Position numbers and translations under genes: made by a program | Assembly: GCF_001815985.1 (NCBI RefSeq) | Contig: NZ_KV823538.1 | Span: 124,001 to 188,000, forward strand | From: Corynebacterium sp. HMSC27B11 | Lineage (GTDB): Bacteria; Actinomycetota; Actinomycetes; Mycobacteriales; Mycobacteriaceae | Length of the DNA stretch: 64,000 bases | Direction: 5' to 3' | In this document: positions 52,520 to 63,400 of the stretch, piece after piece | Position numbering within the stretch: the first letter of the stretch is position 1 | How the letters are laid out: each line of letters starts with the position of its first letter | Notes under the pieces: model-generated | What the model was told of the DNA's origin: nothing | Database searches by the model: none | What the model saw: only the letters and a program-made list of their open reading frames with translations

Positions 52520-53365
52520 ATGCATAGCAACGCACTGGCGATCCTCTTCGGCCTCGCCTCCGCGCTCACGATCGCGTGGGGCACGGTGGTTCGGCACCGG
52601 GTCGCCGAGGATTCCGGTGGGACGGATACCTCTTCTGTGGTCGCGGCGATCACCCGTGTGCGGTGGTGGGCCGGGTTGGGCCTGTCTTTTTTGGGCTATG
52701 CCTTCCAGATCGTGGCGTTGGGATTCGGCACCTTGTTGGTGGTGCAGCCGATTCTGGTGCTCTCCTTGATGTTCACCTTGCCGCTCTCGGCGAAGCTTTC
52801 TGGTCGCCGGATTTCGAAGTCGGAGACGGCGTGGGCGGCGTTGCTCACGGTCGCGGTGGCGGTGATCGTGGTCTTGGGTCGCCCGCAGGCCGGGGTGGCG
52901 CAGCCTTCCCTGCCGCGGTGGTTGACGGCGCTGGGCATCGGCGTGGTGATCTTCGCGGTGATGTACCTGATTTCGCTGCGGTCGCGGAGCTCGAATCGGG
53001 CGCTGATCTTGGGCTCGATCACCGGCGGGATCATGGGCTATGTGGCGGTGCTGTCCAAGGCTGTGACGAATATTTTCTCCCACTCCGGAGTGGTGGATCT
53101 GCTGATCAGTTGGGAGCTGTGGGGGCTGATCGGCCTGGCTGTGATCGGCACGGCCGTGCAGCAGGCCTCCTTCAACGCGGGCCCGTTGAAGAACTCCCTG
53201 CCGGCGATGACGGTGGTGGAGCCGATTTTCGCTTTCGCCCTGGGGTACACGATCCTGGGCGAGAAGTTCGACGTCTCCGGCTACGAGTGGATCTACATGG
53301 CCGCCGCGTTGGTGATCATGATCGTCTCCACGGTGGTGCTCTCCCGGAAGACGATCACCGACTAG
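52520..53365 (+). CDS. DMT-superfamily (EamA-like) transporter
   Basis: A 281-residue membrane protein with about nine or ten helices in two repeated halves. Glu and Pro in [20 protein letters not shown] and [19 protein letters not shown] mark the paired EamA motifs of the drug/metabolite transporter superfamily. The substrate is unknown. GGAGG lies 6 bases before ATG 52520; ATG 52517 is three bases upstream. It diverges from lysC. The sequence GGTTTAGGGT just before could hold a -10. Confidence 0.75.
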   Translation: MHSNALAILFGLASALTIAWGTVVRHRVAEDSGGTDTSSVVAAITRVRWWAGLGLSFLGYAFQIVALGFGTLLVVQPILVLSLMFTLPLSAKLSGRRISKSETAWAALLTVAVAVIVVLGRPQAGVAQPSLPRWLTALGIGVVIFAVMYLISLRSRSSNRALILGSITGGIMGYVAVLSKAVTNIFSHSGVVDLLISWELWGLIGLAVIGTAVQQASFNAGPLKNSLPAMTVVEPIFAFALGYTILGEKFDVSGYEWIYMAAALVIMIVSTVVLSRKTITD

Positions 53366-53467
53366 GCGGAACTAGCCACGCGGGCCGGGGTGGCTGGCTT
53401 ATCATCGTGAGTCGGGCTTGATTCAAACCCCCAACTACTGCCCTCAATTGTCCGGAGGAACCCCACC

Positions 53468-55243
53468 GTGAGCACTGCACCGTCCCAGAACAGCTCTTCT
53501 GACCAGGCTAAGCCGTGGCTGAAGTTCTATACGGAAGGGACCGTCCCGAACCTGGATTACGGGGAGACCACCCTGGTCAGCATCTTCCGCGACGCGGTGC
53601 GGAAGTACGGCAAGCGGGATGCGATGTGGTTCCTGGGCACGCAGATCACCTACAGCGAGTTCGGGGAGCTGGTGGATAAGGCCGCGGCCGTCCTGAAGGA
53701 AAGCGGCGTGAAGCGGGGCGACCGGGTGGCCGTCGTCCTCCCGAACTGCCCGGCGAACCTGGTGGCGTTCTACGCGATCGTCTCCCTGGGGGCCACGGCG
53801 GTGTATCACAACCCGCTGTACACGGCGCACGAGCTGGAGGGTCCGTTCGCAGATCACGGCGCGAAGGTTGCGGTGTTCTGGGATAACGCGGCCGATATTG
53901 CGCAGCACCTGGTGGATACCACCCCGCTGGAGAAGGTGTTCACGGTGAATGTCACTAAGTCGATGCCGCTGCTGCAGCGGGTCGCGCTCTCCCTGCCGGT
54001 GCCGGCGCTGCGCAAGGCGAAGGCGAAGCTGACGGGTGGGCCGACTCAGTTTGAGGACTGGGACGCCGCCGTCGATGCGATGGCACCGGGGTTGGGTCGC
54101 CGCGCGATTCAGGACGCCCTGCCGATGGTGCGGCCGGAGTCCCCGGCGCTGATTCTGTACACCTCGGGCACGACTGGTTCGCCGAAGGGTGCGGTGCTGA
54201 GCCACCGGAATATTTGCGCGAATCTGATCCAGGGCAAGGCGTGGGTGCCGGGTCTGGGCGAGCAGGCTGATCCGGAGCGGATGCTGGCCGCACTGCCGAT
54301 GTTCCACGCTTATGGCATGACGATGAACGGTGCGCTGGCACCACTGATCGGCGGGGAGTTGCTGCTGCTCCCGGCCCCGGAGCCGAGCCTTTTGCAGCAG
54401 GTGATTAAGAAGAAGAAGCCGACCTGGGTGCCGGGCGTGCCCGCGCTGTACCAGGCGATCGTGAAGCTGGCGGAGGAGAAGGACCTCGACCTGTCCACGA
54501 TGCGAAACTCCTTCTCCGGCGCTTCCGCCCTGCCGGTGGCGACGGTGGAGAACTGGGAGAAGCTCACCAACGGCCGCCTGGTGGAGGGCTACGGCCTGAC
54601 CGAGACCTCCCCGATCGTGCTGGGCAATCCGATGAGCGCGGACCGCCGCCCGGGCTACGTCGGTGTTCCGTTCCCGGATACGGAGGCCCGCGTGGTGGAT
54701 CAGGACGACCCCACGAAGGTGCTGGACTACGGCGAGGAGGGCGAGCTGGTGGTGCGCGGCCCGCAGGTCTTCGGCGGCTATTTGCACCAGGAGCAGCTCA
54801 ACGAGAAGATCTTCGCCGATGGCTGGTTCCGCACGGGTGACATGGCCGTGATGGAGGCCGATGGCTTCGTGAAGATCGTCTCCCGGTTGAAGGAGATGAT
54901 CGTCACCGGTGGCTTCAACGTCTACCCCGCCGAGGTGGAGGAGGCTCTGCTGGAGCACCCGGAGGTCAAGGAGGCCGCCGTGGTGGGCCTATCGAAGGAG
55001 GACGGCTCCGAGCGCGTGGTCGCTGCGGTGACGCTGGCGGAGGCTGCGGAGGGCGAGGAGCATGAGCCGCGCCGCGTGGGCGAGAAGCTGCACGAGTCGC
55101 TGCGCCAGCACTGCAAGAAGGTGCTGACTGGCTATAAGGTGCCGCGGGAGTTCTTCCACGTGGCAACGCTGCCGGCAGACCAGATGGGTAAGGTTCGCCG
55201 CACGGAGATGCGCGCGATCCTGGAGGAGCTGGAGCGCCGCTAG
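53468..55243 (+). CDS. fadD: Long-chain fatty acid-CoA ligase
   Basis: A 591-residue adenylate-forming enzyme that activates fatty acids with ATP and CoA. The P-loop is LILYTSGTTGSPKGAVLSH (near 230). EGYGLTETSPIV is motif II, and FRTGDMAVMEADGFVKI with RLKEMIVTGGFNVYP the C-terminal hinge (near 455-485). MGKVRR contains the catalytic Lys. GGAGG precedes GTG 53468. It fits beside the secreted lipase and acyl-CoA oxidase in a fatty-acid-using cell, but it could also serve mycolate or lipid synthesis. Confidence 0.88.
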   Translation: MSTAPSQNSSSDQAKPWLKFYTEGTVPNLDYGETTLVSIFRDAVRKYGKRDAMWFLGTQITYSEFGELVDKAAAVLKESGVKRGDRVAVVLPNCPANLVAFYAIVSLGATAVYHNPLYTAHELEGPFADHGAKVAVFWDNAADIAQHLVDTTPLEKVFTVNVTKSMPLLQRVALSLPVPALRKAKAKLTGGPTQFEDWDAAVDAMAPGLGRRAIQDALPMVRPESPALILYTSGTTGSPKGAVLSHRNICANLIQGKAWVPGLGEQADPERMLAALPMFHAYGMTMNGALAPLIGGELLLLPAPEPSLLQQVIKKKKPTWVPGVPALYQAIVKLAEEKDLDLSTMRNSFSGASALPVATVENWEKLTNGRLVEGYGLTETSPIVLGNPMSADRRPGYVGVPFPDTEARVVDQDDPTKVLDYGEEGELVVRGPQVFGGYLHQEQLNEKIFADGWFRTGDMAVMEADGFVKIVSRLKEMIVTGGFNVYPAEVEEALLEHPEVKEAAVVGLSKEDGSERVVAAVTLAEAAEGEEHEPRRVGEKLHESLRQHCKKVLTGYKVPREFFHVATLPADQMGKVRRTEMRAILEELERR

Positions 55244-55303
55244 TTCGGACGAGACCGGCCTAGGGGATGAGGCCGGACCTCCGTCTTTGGGCTTGACATG
55301 CAA

Positions 55304-55333
55304 TTGACAGAACTTACTTAGCCCTGCTTAACT
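55304..55333 (+). promoter_or_regulatory. Candidate promoter of the Ig-like pair
   Basis: TTGACA (55304-55309) and TTAACT (55328-55333) are 18 bases apart. A second TTGACA lies at 55293-55298. The leader would be about 58 bases and carries AAGGAG before ATG 55398. Confidence 0.5.
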
Positions 55334-55397
55334 ACCTCCTAATCTTTCGGCGCCCGCCGGAGGTCTACTCACTTTCACTAACTTAAAAAGGAGTGGG

Positions 55398-57815
55398 ATG
55401 AAGAAGGTCATCTCCACCACCGCGACGCTGGCACTGCTGGGCGGCGGTATGTTGTTCATTCCCCAGGCTTCCCTCGCGGAGACTACTTCCGCCTCCATGT
55501 CCCTGAGCTGCCAGGCAACCCCCGCTACCAGCCTGGCAGGGCCACAGGAATTCAGCACGGATAACGTCACCGTCAATATCGATGCGCCGAAGAGCGTTCG
55601 CATCGGCGAGGAGTTCCGCGCTGGCTTCTCCATTGACCCCGTGGAGGTCGACCTGCCCTCGCTGCCATTGAGGGCGAAAATGGAGAGCGCTAGCCGCCTG
55701 AAGCTGGACATGGCGCTGCCGGCAGGCGTCGAGTTCCTGGGTGCAGAGATCGACGAGTCGAAGTCCAACCTGAAGGGCATGAAGATCCTCCAGGTGGATG
55801 CCGCGGGCAACCCTAGCTCTACTGGAGAGTTCCTCCGCGTGACCAGCTCCGATAACGCCACCATCGGCAATGGCCCGAACTCTTCCCGCAACCGCGAGGG
55901 CGGGATCAAGTACACGCTGAATGGCTCCAAGATCGACCTGCGCTTCCCGGAGATCACGCTGCGCCTCAAGGCGAAGACCGCCGGGGAGAAGGCGCTGGGC
56001 GTTCGCACCCAGGGAGAGGCGGGCACCTTCGCCAGGGACGAGAACTTCCTCACGATGCTGGGCAGGGTCTCGGCCCCCTTGGTTGGCACCATCTGGGCCC
56101 CGGTGCAGTGCTCGCCCCGTGCTAGCGCTGGCGCACCGCTGGACTCCCGTGCCGCCAAGCTGGCGAGCGTCACCGTTGAGGACGCCTCCGAGGTGGCCCT
56201 GAACCTCGAAGCCACCGGCACTCCGGTCGCCGGCCAGCCCGCAACCCTGAGCGCTCGCCTCGAGCCTGCGGCCGAGGGCACCGTGGAGTTCACCTCCGGT
56301 TCCCTGAAGACCAGCGCCCCAGTGGTCGATGGCGTGGCCACCGCTGAGCTGACCTTCCCCATCACGGGCGAGCACGAGGTCAAGGCCAACTTCCAGCCGA
56401 AGAACTCCGGTGAATTCAAGCCAGCCACGGCCACCACCACCGTGACGGTCGCGGGCCAGGACGCCGGCCTGAACGTCGAGGTTCCCGAGAATGCCCCGGC
56501 GCGTTCGCGCGTGGAGGTCAAGGCCACCGTGGCGCAGGGCGCTGAGGGCACCGTCCGCTTCCGCCTGGGTGATTCGACGGTGACGGCGAGGGTCAACGAT
56601 GGTGTCGCCACCGCTGAGCTGCCCACCGGACCGAACCCAGGCCAGCAGGAGATCACCGCGGAGTTCACCCCCGCGCCACGCAGCGCATTCGCGGCGGGCA
56701 CGGCCAGCGCTCCGATCACGATCGATGCGGTCACCGGTACAACGATCGAGCTGAGCGCGGACCAGACCGGCCCAGTTCGCCCCGGTCAGCCGGTCAACAT
56801 TAGCGCCACCGTCACCCCTGCCGAGAACACTGAGCGGGCAGAAGGCACCGTGGAGTTCCTCATCGACGGCGAGCGGATCACCCGCCCGCTGGAGGACCAC
56901 GCCACCAGCGTGGAGTTCACCCCAGACCGCGAAGGCGATTTCCCGGTGGAGGCCAAGTTCATCCCGGCGGATGACACTCAAACCCCCGCCGAGGATGTGC
57001 TGACTGTGCAGGTGAAGGGCGCTACCAAGACCCAGCTGGAGGTCGACGCCCCGCAGGGCGTCGAGCCTCTGGTTGAGGCCCCGACCACCGTGACCGTGAC
57101 TCCGGCGGCTGCTGGCACCGTCACCGCAGTGATCGACGGGCGCCGCATCTCCGCGGAGGTTCAGGAGGACGCGGGTACAGCCACCCTGCCGCTGGTGTTC
57201 CCACGCGAAGGGGAATTCGAGGTCCCTATCACCTTCGTCCCGGCTAACCCGGCAGACGCGAAGCGGGCGACGACCACCACGACGATCACCGTGGCTGCCC
57301 CGGCAGCGAGCGACGTCGCGATCGCCCTCGACGGGCCGGATGCCGCGGAGAAGGGCCAGAGCACGAGCTACACCGCAACCCTCACCCCAGAGGTCGGTAG
57401 CCAGCGCAGCGTGACGGGCTTCCTGGAGATCCTCATCGACGGCAAGCCGGTCACCAAGGACGGCGAGCCTGCCCGCATCCCGGTTGTCGAGGGAATCGCG
57501 GAGTTCGACGTGCTGTGGAACCGCGCCGGCGCGCAAGAGCTCACTGCGGTCTTCCACAATGCCTCCGGCGAGGAGGTCTCCCGCACGGCGACGACTGTGA
57601 CCGTGGCAGGCGATACCGGCACGCCGGGCGACGGGAATAACCAGAACCCCGGCGATGGCAATGACAACCAGGTGTCACCGGGTGGCTCCAGCTCCTCGGC
57701 GACCAACCCCTTCGCCCCGCTGATCGACTTCTTCCGCATGCTGTGGGAGTGGCTGACCTCGCTGTTCTCCGGTGGGGGTTCCTCCTCCAGCAGCTCTAGC
57801 GCGTCCCGTGACTAA
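55398..57815 (+). CDS. Secreted Ig-like repeat surface protein A
   Basis: An 805-residue exported protein. Residues 1-28 are a signal peptide ending ASLA-ET. A ~220-residue head domain begins at LSCQATP and ends at APVQCSPR, with a cysteine at each end that could form a disulphide. Five Ig-like repeats of about 85-95 residues follow (near 255-730), each with TVEF-type strands and an inward VDGVATAEL segment. The end is a low-complexity linker, an amphipathic/hydrophobic stretch (PFAPLIDFFRMLWEWLTSLF) and a serine run. There is no LPXTG. It and the next gene share the head and repeat plan. Surface or mycomembrane localisation is likely; the function is unknown. Confidence 0.7.
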   Translation: MKKVISTTATLALLGGGMLFIPQASLAETTSASMSLSCQATPATSLAGPQEFSTDNVTVNIDAPKSVRIGEEFRAGFSIDPVEVDLPSLPLRAKMESASRLKLDMALPAGVEFLGAEIDESKSNLKGMKILQVDAAGNPSSTGEFLRVTSSDNATIGNGPNSSRNREGGIKYTLNGSKIDLRFPEITLRLKAKTAGEKALGVRTQGEAGTFARDENFLTMLGRVSAPLVGTIWAPVQCSPRASAGAPLDSRAAKLASVTVEDASEVALNLEATGTPVAGQPATLSARLEPAAEGTVEFTSGSLKTSAPVVDGVATAELTFPITGEHEVKANFQPKNSGEFKPATATTTVTVAGQDAGLNVEVPENAPARSRVEVKATVAQGAEGTVRFRLGDSTVTARVNDGVATAELPTGPNPGQQEITAEFTPAPRSAFAAGTASAPITIDAVTGTTIELSADQTGPVRPGQPVNISATVTPAENTERAEGTVEFLIDGERITRPLEDHATSVEFTPDREGDFPVEAKFIPADDTQTPAEDVLTVQVKGATKTQLEVDAPQGVEPLVEAPTTVTVTPAAAGTVTAVIDGRRISAEVQEDAGTATLPLVFPREGEFEVPITFVPANPADAKRATTTTTITVAAPAASDVAIALDGPDAAEKGQSTSYTATLTPEVGSQRSVTGFLEILIDGKPVTKDGEPARIPVVEGIAEFDVLWNRAGAQELTAVFHNASGEEVSRTATTVTVAGDTGTPGDGNNQNPGDGNDNQVSPGGSSSSATNPFAPLIDFFRMLWEWLTSLFSGGGSSSSSSSASRD

Positions 57816-57851
57816 GCCCTCCCCCACTCCTACTCCTGCAAGGACTTTTCT

Positions 57852-60164
57852 ATGACTCTGTTGCCTTCTCGTCGCTCGGGCCGCCTCGCCCTGGGCGCCA
57901 TCACCTCCCTGTCCCTGAGTTTCACGCTGCTTTCCGCTGCCCCCATGAGTGCTGCCGCGCCGGTCAAGAAGTCGGTGCGGGTCAACCACCAGTGCGTTGA
58001 GGACAAGGGAACCTTGTCCACTGGTTCTGGATTGACGCTTTCACCGGATAATGTCGCCGTCGAGTACCCGGAGACCGTGCTGCCGGGCCAGACCTTCACC
58101 GTCAAGGTCCAGCCAGGCGGGATGCGCACCGGCGACAAGGACACGGGGCGGATGAAGTACGACATCGCGCTGCCCCAGGGGGTGAAGATCAGCAACCTGC
58201 GACTCGATGGCGGGGCCTCCGGGTTGAACGCGAACCCGGCAGCCGTGGTGCAGCGCGTTGACGCCTCGGGCAAGCCCAATGCCAATGGCGCTTTCGCCCG
58301 CATCTGGGACGGCGCGCACTCGGTGAATAACGGCGGTCAGGAAAACGACAACTGGGGATTGAGGACCGGTCGCGCTGGCCTGGCGGTGGATAGGAAAAAG
58401 TCCTTCCGCCTGCCACGGATTGCCTTCGATGTCACCGCCCCCACCACGGTCGGTTCGAAGATCGTGACCGGCCTGCGAGCAGCAGGCACCGGCGCGGGCC
58501 CCGCCAGCAAGGAGAATCGGGACAACACGCTCTCCATGCTCGCCAGATCCCTCCGTACTGACGCGGTCTACTGCACCGCGGATGCCGCTGGCAAGACCCT
58601 CACCAGCACCACGGTGGCCCTGCGCGATACGCAGACCGAGTTTGATGAGACCTCAACCGACCTTGAGATCACCAGCGGCGAAGGGGAGGTCACCCTGAAG
58701 GCCCTCGTCAAGGGCACGGATGGCCAACCCATCACCGAGGGCAAGGTCGAATTCGATCTGGGCGACGGTCAGCGCCGCACCGTGGACGTTCGCGATGGTG
58801 TCGCGGAGCTGCGCTACACCTACGCCGAGCTGGCGGACCGCGAGTCCGTCAAGCACAAGGTTGTGGCCCGCTACCTGGGAGTCGAGGGGCGCACGGGTGC
58901 TTCGGAGGCAACCACGACGGTGACGGTCAACCCGAAGCCGCGCACCCCGCTGAAGGCCACCGTTGACCTCACAGGCGAGGTCGACGCTACTGCCCCAGCA
59001 GACGGCAAGCTGCCGCTGAACCTGCGCGCGGCCGTCGGCGCTGAGCTGGCTGATCCGGCAGCGGACCCGGACGCTGACACCACCCTCGAGGACGGCGTGG
59101 AAGTCGTCTTCTTCAACGGTGACCAGGAAATCGGCCGCGCGAAGACCGCCAACGGGGTGGCGGAACTGCAGACCACCGTGCCGGATGAGCCGGCCACGCT
59201 GCAGCTGCGCGCCGTCGTCGCGGACTTCGAGAACGACACCCAGGAGGTCTCCGGCGCCGAGGACACGCTTGAGCTGAAGGTCGCTCCGTTGTCGAAGACG
59301 ACCCTGCAGCTGGGCTCGGTCGAACCGGCCTTGGTCGGCGAGAAGCGGACGCTGAGCGCTCGCTACGAGGTGTCCGCGGGTTCCCCCGAGGGCGCCGAGG
59401 TGATCTTCCGCGCCAATGGGATTCGCGTGGGCACCGCGCAGACCGACGCTGAGGGCAACGCGAGCGTGCAGCACGTCTTCGATCAGGCGGGTCCGCAGAA
59501 GATCACCGCGGAGGTTCGGGAGCGCGAAGTGGAGGGCCGGATCTTCAGCAAGGCTGTGGCAGAGCCCGTCACGTTCCAGGTTCTGGATGCCAAGGATGTG
59601 GAGACCGGGACTACGCTGACCCGCGAGGGTGTCTCGGTGGACCTGGATGCAACCCCGCTGACCGGCGATGCGGTGGCTTTCATCGCGAAGGTGACGGTCC
59701 AGGGTGAGGAAAAGATCACGGAGGGAGCCACGGTCTCCTTCTTCGACGGCGAGAAGTTCCTGGGCACCGCGCCGATTGACCCGGCTACCGGGGAGGCTCG
59801 CTTCGAGTACCGCTTCCCGACCCGCGGTGAGCACCAGGTGCGCGCGGTCTTCGGCGGCCAGGAGGTCGTCAATGACGAGGGCGTGGTCACGGCTGTTTTG
59901 AAGCCTTCCACCTCCGAGGAGCTCACCGTGGAGGTCAAGGCCCACGAGATCGAGGTTGAGGACACCCCCGGTGCCGGTGACGGCAACGACGATGACAACG
60001 GCGATAACGGTGGCAACGGCGATCAGAATCAGGGCGGTTCGGACGGCTCCGATATGGGCTCGGCGGACGGTTCGATCCTGCGCAAGCTGCTGATTGCGCT
60101 CGGTGCGATCGGCGTGATCAGTGCGGTGATCGCTGCGGTGATGCACGTTCTGAACCAGCGCTAA
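57852..60164 (+). CDS. Secreted Ig-like repeat surface protein B
   Basis: A 770-residue paralogue of the preceding gene, 36 bases behind it and probably co-transcribed (AAGGAC before ATG 57852). The signal peptide ends near residue 37 (SAAAP). The head domain runs from NHQCVED to DAVYCTAD, again framed by two cysteines, and has the shared SPDNVAVEYPETVLPGQTF opening. Four Ig-like repeats follow (near 265-690). A Asp/Gly/Asn-rich linker leads to a C-terminal membrane helix (KLLIALGAIGVISAVIAAVM) and a short basic end. It lacks a sortase motif, so it is anchored by the helix. Function unknown. Confidence 0.7.
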   Translation: MTLLPSRRSGRLALGAITSLSLSFTLLSAAPMSAAAPVKKSVRVNHQCVEDKGTLSTGSGLTLSPDNVAVEYPETVLPGQTFTVKVQPGGMRTGDKDTGRMKYDIALPQGVKISNLRLDGGASGLNANPAAVVQRVDASGKPNANGAFARIWDGAHSVNNGGQENDNWGLRTGRAGLAVDRKKSFRLPRIAFDVTAPTTVGSKIVTGLRAAGTGAGPASKENRDNTLSMLARSLRTDAVYCTADAAGKTLTSTTVALRDTQTEFDETSTDLEITSGEGEVTLKALVKGTDGQPITEGKVEFDLGDGQRRTVDVRDGVAELRYTYAELADRESVKHKVVARYLGVEGRTGASEATTTVTVNPKPRTPLKATVDLTGEVDATAPADGKLPLNLRAAVGAELADPAADPDADTTLEDGVEVVFFNGDQEIGRAKTANGVAELQTTVPDEPATLQLRAVVADFENDTQEVSGAEDTLELKVAPLSKTTLQLGSVEPALVGEKRTLSARYEVSAGSPEGAEVIFRANGIRVGTAQTDAEGNASVQHVFDQAGPQKITAEVREREVEGRIFSKAVAEPVTFQVLDAKDVETGTTLTREGVSVDLDATPLTGDAVAFIAKVTVQGEEKITEGATVSFFDGEKFLGTAPIDPATGEARFEYRFPTRGEHQVRAVFGGQEVVNDEGVVTAVLKPSTSEELTVEVKAHEIEVEDTPGAGDGNDDDNGDNGGNGDQNQGGSDGSDMGSADGSILRKLLIALGAIGVISAVIAAVMHVLNQR

Positions 60165-60177
60165 GCGGCCTAGTGTG

Positions 60178-60211
60178 AACCCAGGGTGCGGACCCCGCGC
60201 CCTGGGTTTTT
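60178..60211 (+). terminator. Terminator after the Ig-like pair
   Basis: AACCCAGGGTGCGG pairs with CCGCGCCCTGGGTT, followed by TTTTCTTTG. It lies 14 bases after the stop codon. Confidence 0.85.
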
Positions 60212-60350
60212 CTTTGTTTCCCTCAACCGGCGCCCATCCCCTCTGAACGCCTGCCTCTGCTTCTGGTGTGAGGCGGAGGTTCGTGCCCGCCCGGGGATAG
60301 CGGTTCTTGGCATCGAGATCCTGCCGGCGCGGCATGTAATGCAAAGCAGA

Positions 60351-60392
60351 AAGGGCGGGCTCAGCGTTATGTGCTGAGCCCGCCCCTTCTTT
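60351..60392. terminator. Hairpin in the gap before the VWA adhesin
   Basis: AAGGGCGGGCTCAGC pairs with GCTGAGCCCGCCCCTT around a 7-base loop, followed by CTTTAT on the plus strand. It can also serve the minus-strand adhesin gene, whose stop is 65 bases away. The rest of the 292-base gap holds no gene. Confidence 0.7.
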
Positions 60393-60456
60393 ATGCGCCT
60401 ACCCCCTGAGCTGGGTGGCGCGATGCACGCGCCACTCCCCTGCCTAGGTTTGACCT

Positions 60457-63400
60457 TTAGGCGGTCTTGCGGCGGCCGAGTAGGAGGCCCGCGCCTGCGA
60501 GCGCGGCACCGATGAGCCCCAGAAGGCCCACGCCGTAGCCGCCGGTCTTGGGGAGCGTTCCGGACGCGGTATCGACAACCGTCAGGATCATCGCCTCGCC
60601 CGTGCCGCTTGTTGTGATCAGACCGTTGCTCGTACCAGCCGAAATCGTGTATTTCTCGGTGTTCTGATCCATTGCGATTTCGAACTTGACAGGGTGCGGC
60701 AGCAGGTTCAGACCCTTCGGCGCTTTGGTTTCCACGAGGAAGAACGTGCCGGTTGTCTTGACCTCAATCGATTCCTGGCCAGGCTTGATGGTGTACAGCG
60801 GTTTTCCAGCGCTGTAGTCAGGCTTGCCGTCCTTAGCCGGGTAGATCTCAAAGGTCGCGCCGCCCAGTCCTGGCATTTCTGTGATCTTGCCGTCCTTATA
60901 CTGGGCCTTTTTGAAGGTCAGCTTTCCTTTCGCTTCCGGCGTCTTGTAGTTGTCAACCACACACGACACACGTGACAGCTTCTTGTCCTTTTCACTCATG
61001 TTCACGGTGAAGCCGAACTCGCCGACATTCTGGACTGGAATCTGTACGGTGTTGCCTTCACGAGTTTCGTGGCAGACAGCGTTGGCATTGTCGCGTTTGT
61101 ACAGCGAGTAGCCCGGCTGCTGGCTTTCAACAAGTGTGAGTTTTTGCTCTTCTTCACTTTGGATTCCCCAGCGTGCGGTGCCTCGGTCTTCGTCCCGCGA
61201 CGAAGTGACTTTGCGCCACTGCGTGACGAGTGAACCATTTCCGGGATCAATGACCTTTTGACCGTTAGCCGACAGGGTGAACTCCCAGCCGGGTTCACCG
61301 TCGGACAGAACCTTGCCGTTCTCATCGACGATGCGCTTCTTGACGATTACTTCGCCGTTGCACTTCTTGGTGAGGTCCTGAGCCATCGACTTCATCTGTG
61401 CGGCCAGTTTTCCATAGCCTTCGATGCGAACCGTGTCCCCAGTACCCGAGATGTCTTCACCCATTTGCTTGACGTCACGTGTACCGTAGGTCCACCTCGA
61501 TTGATTGAGAGTGATCGTCTCCTGTCTCCCATTGGGCATACGCTCAAACACTTGCAAGGTCTGGCTGCCTGCCGCGTCGTACGCCATTTTCAGATTCGCC
61601 AAGGTGTCAGTGTTGATGTAATTGGCGTGCAAAGCCTTCGGGTGATCACTTCGAATTTTGTAGTAGATGCCTGGGGCTTGTCCCGGATCTGCTGTCCAGG
61701 CAATGCGTTTGGCGTCTTTGAGCACAAGATCATTCTGCACAACGGGGCGTTGGCTGCTTCGTCCGCCAAGTGTCAGATCAACCATGAGCGGGACAACGCG
61801 CGTGCCAGCTTTTTTCAGTTCGTTCGCTGCGGCAATTGCATCGTTGAGTGCACTTGCCTGGACGAACTCTGCACCGATTCCTTTGCTTTTTATCGTGCTC
61901 GATGTCGTAGGCATACCGTCGGTAATGAAGTACACGACGTCATAGTTCCCAGCTTTGACCTGTTGCAAACCAGCTTGCCAGTTCGTCCCGCTGTTGCCCG
62001 GGTTATAAGCCCAGTTTTCGACGAGTTGTTTTGCCTGGTTGACTCCTGCTTCTGTCTGCATGGAAATGTAGGGCGGGTTGTTGCCAACGGTCGATCCTGC
62101 GCCATTCGCTGGAGCGCTACTCGCAAAGTTGTAAATACCGAGCTCTGCGGGGGTGCCTGCGAGAGCATCGATGAAGGCTTTTGTCGCTTTTTTCGACTCA
62201 TCGAAACCATTCGCATTGTCCGCGTGACTCAACGACGTCGACAGGTCAGCGACAACCGCAATGCGCAGGCCACAGATCATGGGAATCTGAGGGTTCGCTA
62301 CGCGCCCGTGCACCCAGTCCGCTCCGTCCGGCGGGGAAATGATGGGTGGGTCAGTGGGATCTGCAGACTTTGTGCCGTAAGCGTCCAGCTCAACTTCGAG
62401 CTTCTTGTTCTGGGCGAGGTTGTTGGTGAATGTGAACACTGCGTCCTTGGGAAGAAACGCCGAGTCGACCTGTTTGCCGCTCTTCATCGGCACAACGTCC
62501 ATTGTGATGTAGCCGTTGCCGATTTTGACGTTGCGCTTCTGCAACGTCACACCGTCTTCGATCTTGTCGACCGTCAGCTGGTAGTGCTGCGGATCGAGGA
62601 ACGTCGCGTCGGTTTTGATGCGCACGGTGATGTAGTTCAGCTTCGCGTCTTCCCCAACCTTCGCGGTGAAGCTGTTTGGCTTCTTGGGGTCGACGGGATC
62701 ACCTTGCAGAGCAAAGCCATGACCGGTCGCCTTGAATGCGCGTGTTGCGCCATCCGGCAGGGTTGGCTGGTCATCTGAGCAGTCTTTCACCGCGCCGCTG
62801 AAGTCGAAGGACCACTCGGCCTCCGCATCGGCAGCGAACTGGTATCCCTCCTGGGGCTTGGCGGTGACCTTAACGGTGGCCTTTTTTCCCTCGTAGAAGT
62901 GCTGACCGGCTTGCTTGCGCTCGCCACCAATGAAGTAGTCGACACCCTTCGTGTCTGGAATGTTGATGTAGCCCTTCTCAACACACGATGGCGCGGTGGC
63001 TGGATCAACTGCGGTTGGCGCCGCAGGAGTCACGGACGCCCCCGGGTTCGGTTCCGGAGTTGGCTCTGGGTCAGGCTGCGGCTCCGGGTTCGGCTCGGTT
63101 GGCGGAGGGGTACTGCCGCTCAAAGTGCCCTTCGGGCTAACGGACACCGTTCCCGATACTTTAGGCGCAGTAAAGTACGGCGAAATTCTAATGATTTCGC
63201 CCTTTTTCACTGCAATATTCAGACCATCATGGGTAACCGTCAACGGAGCTTGCTGTGCACTGCCCGATGGTGAAATTTTCGGGGAAAGTGTAGTGTTCCC
63301 GACCTTCAGCTCGTATGCCTGCAGCCAGCCAGATCCACCAATTTGAAAATCAAGGCTCGTGATCGTGGCGTCTTCCTCAACCGTGAACTCGAACGGCGGG

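Noticed and set aside
52351..52653. N-terminal extension of LysC
   Set aside because: The aspartokinase family starts at [10 protein letters not shown]. The extra codons cross the promoter region and give a low-complexity product.
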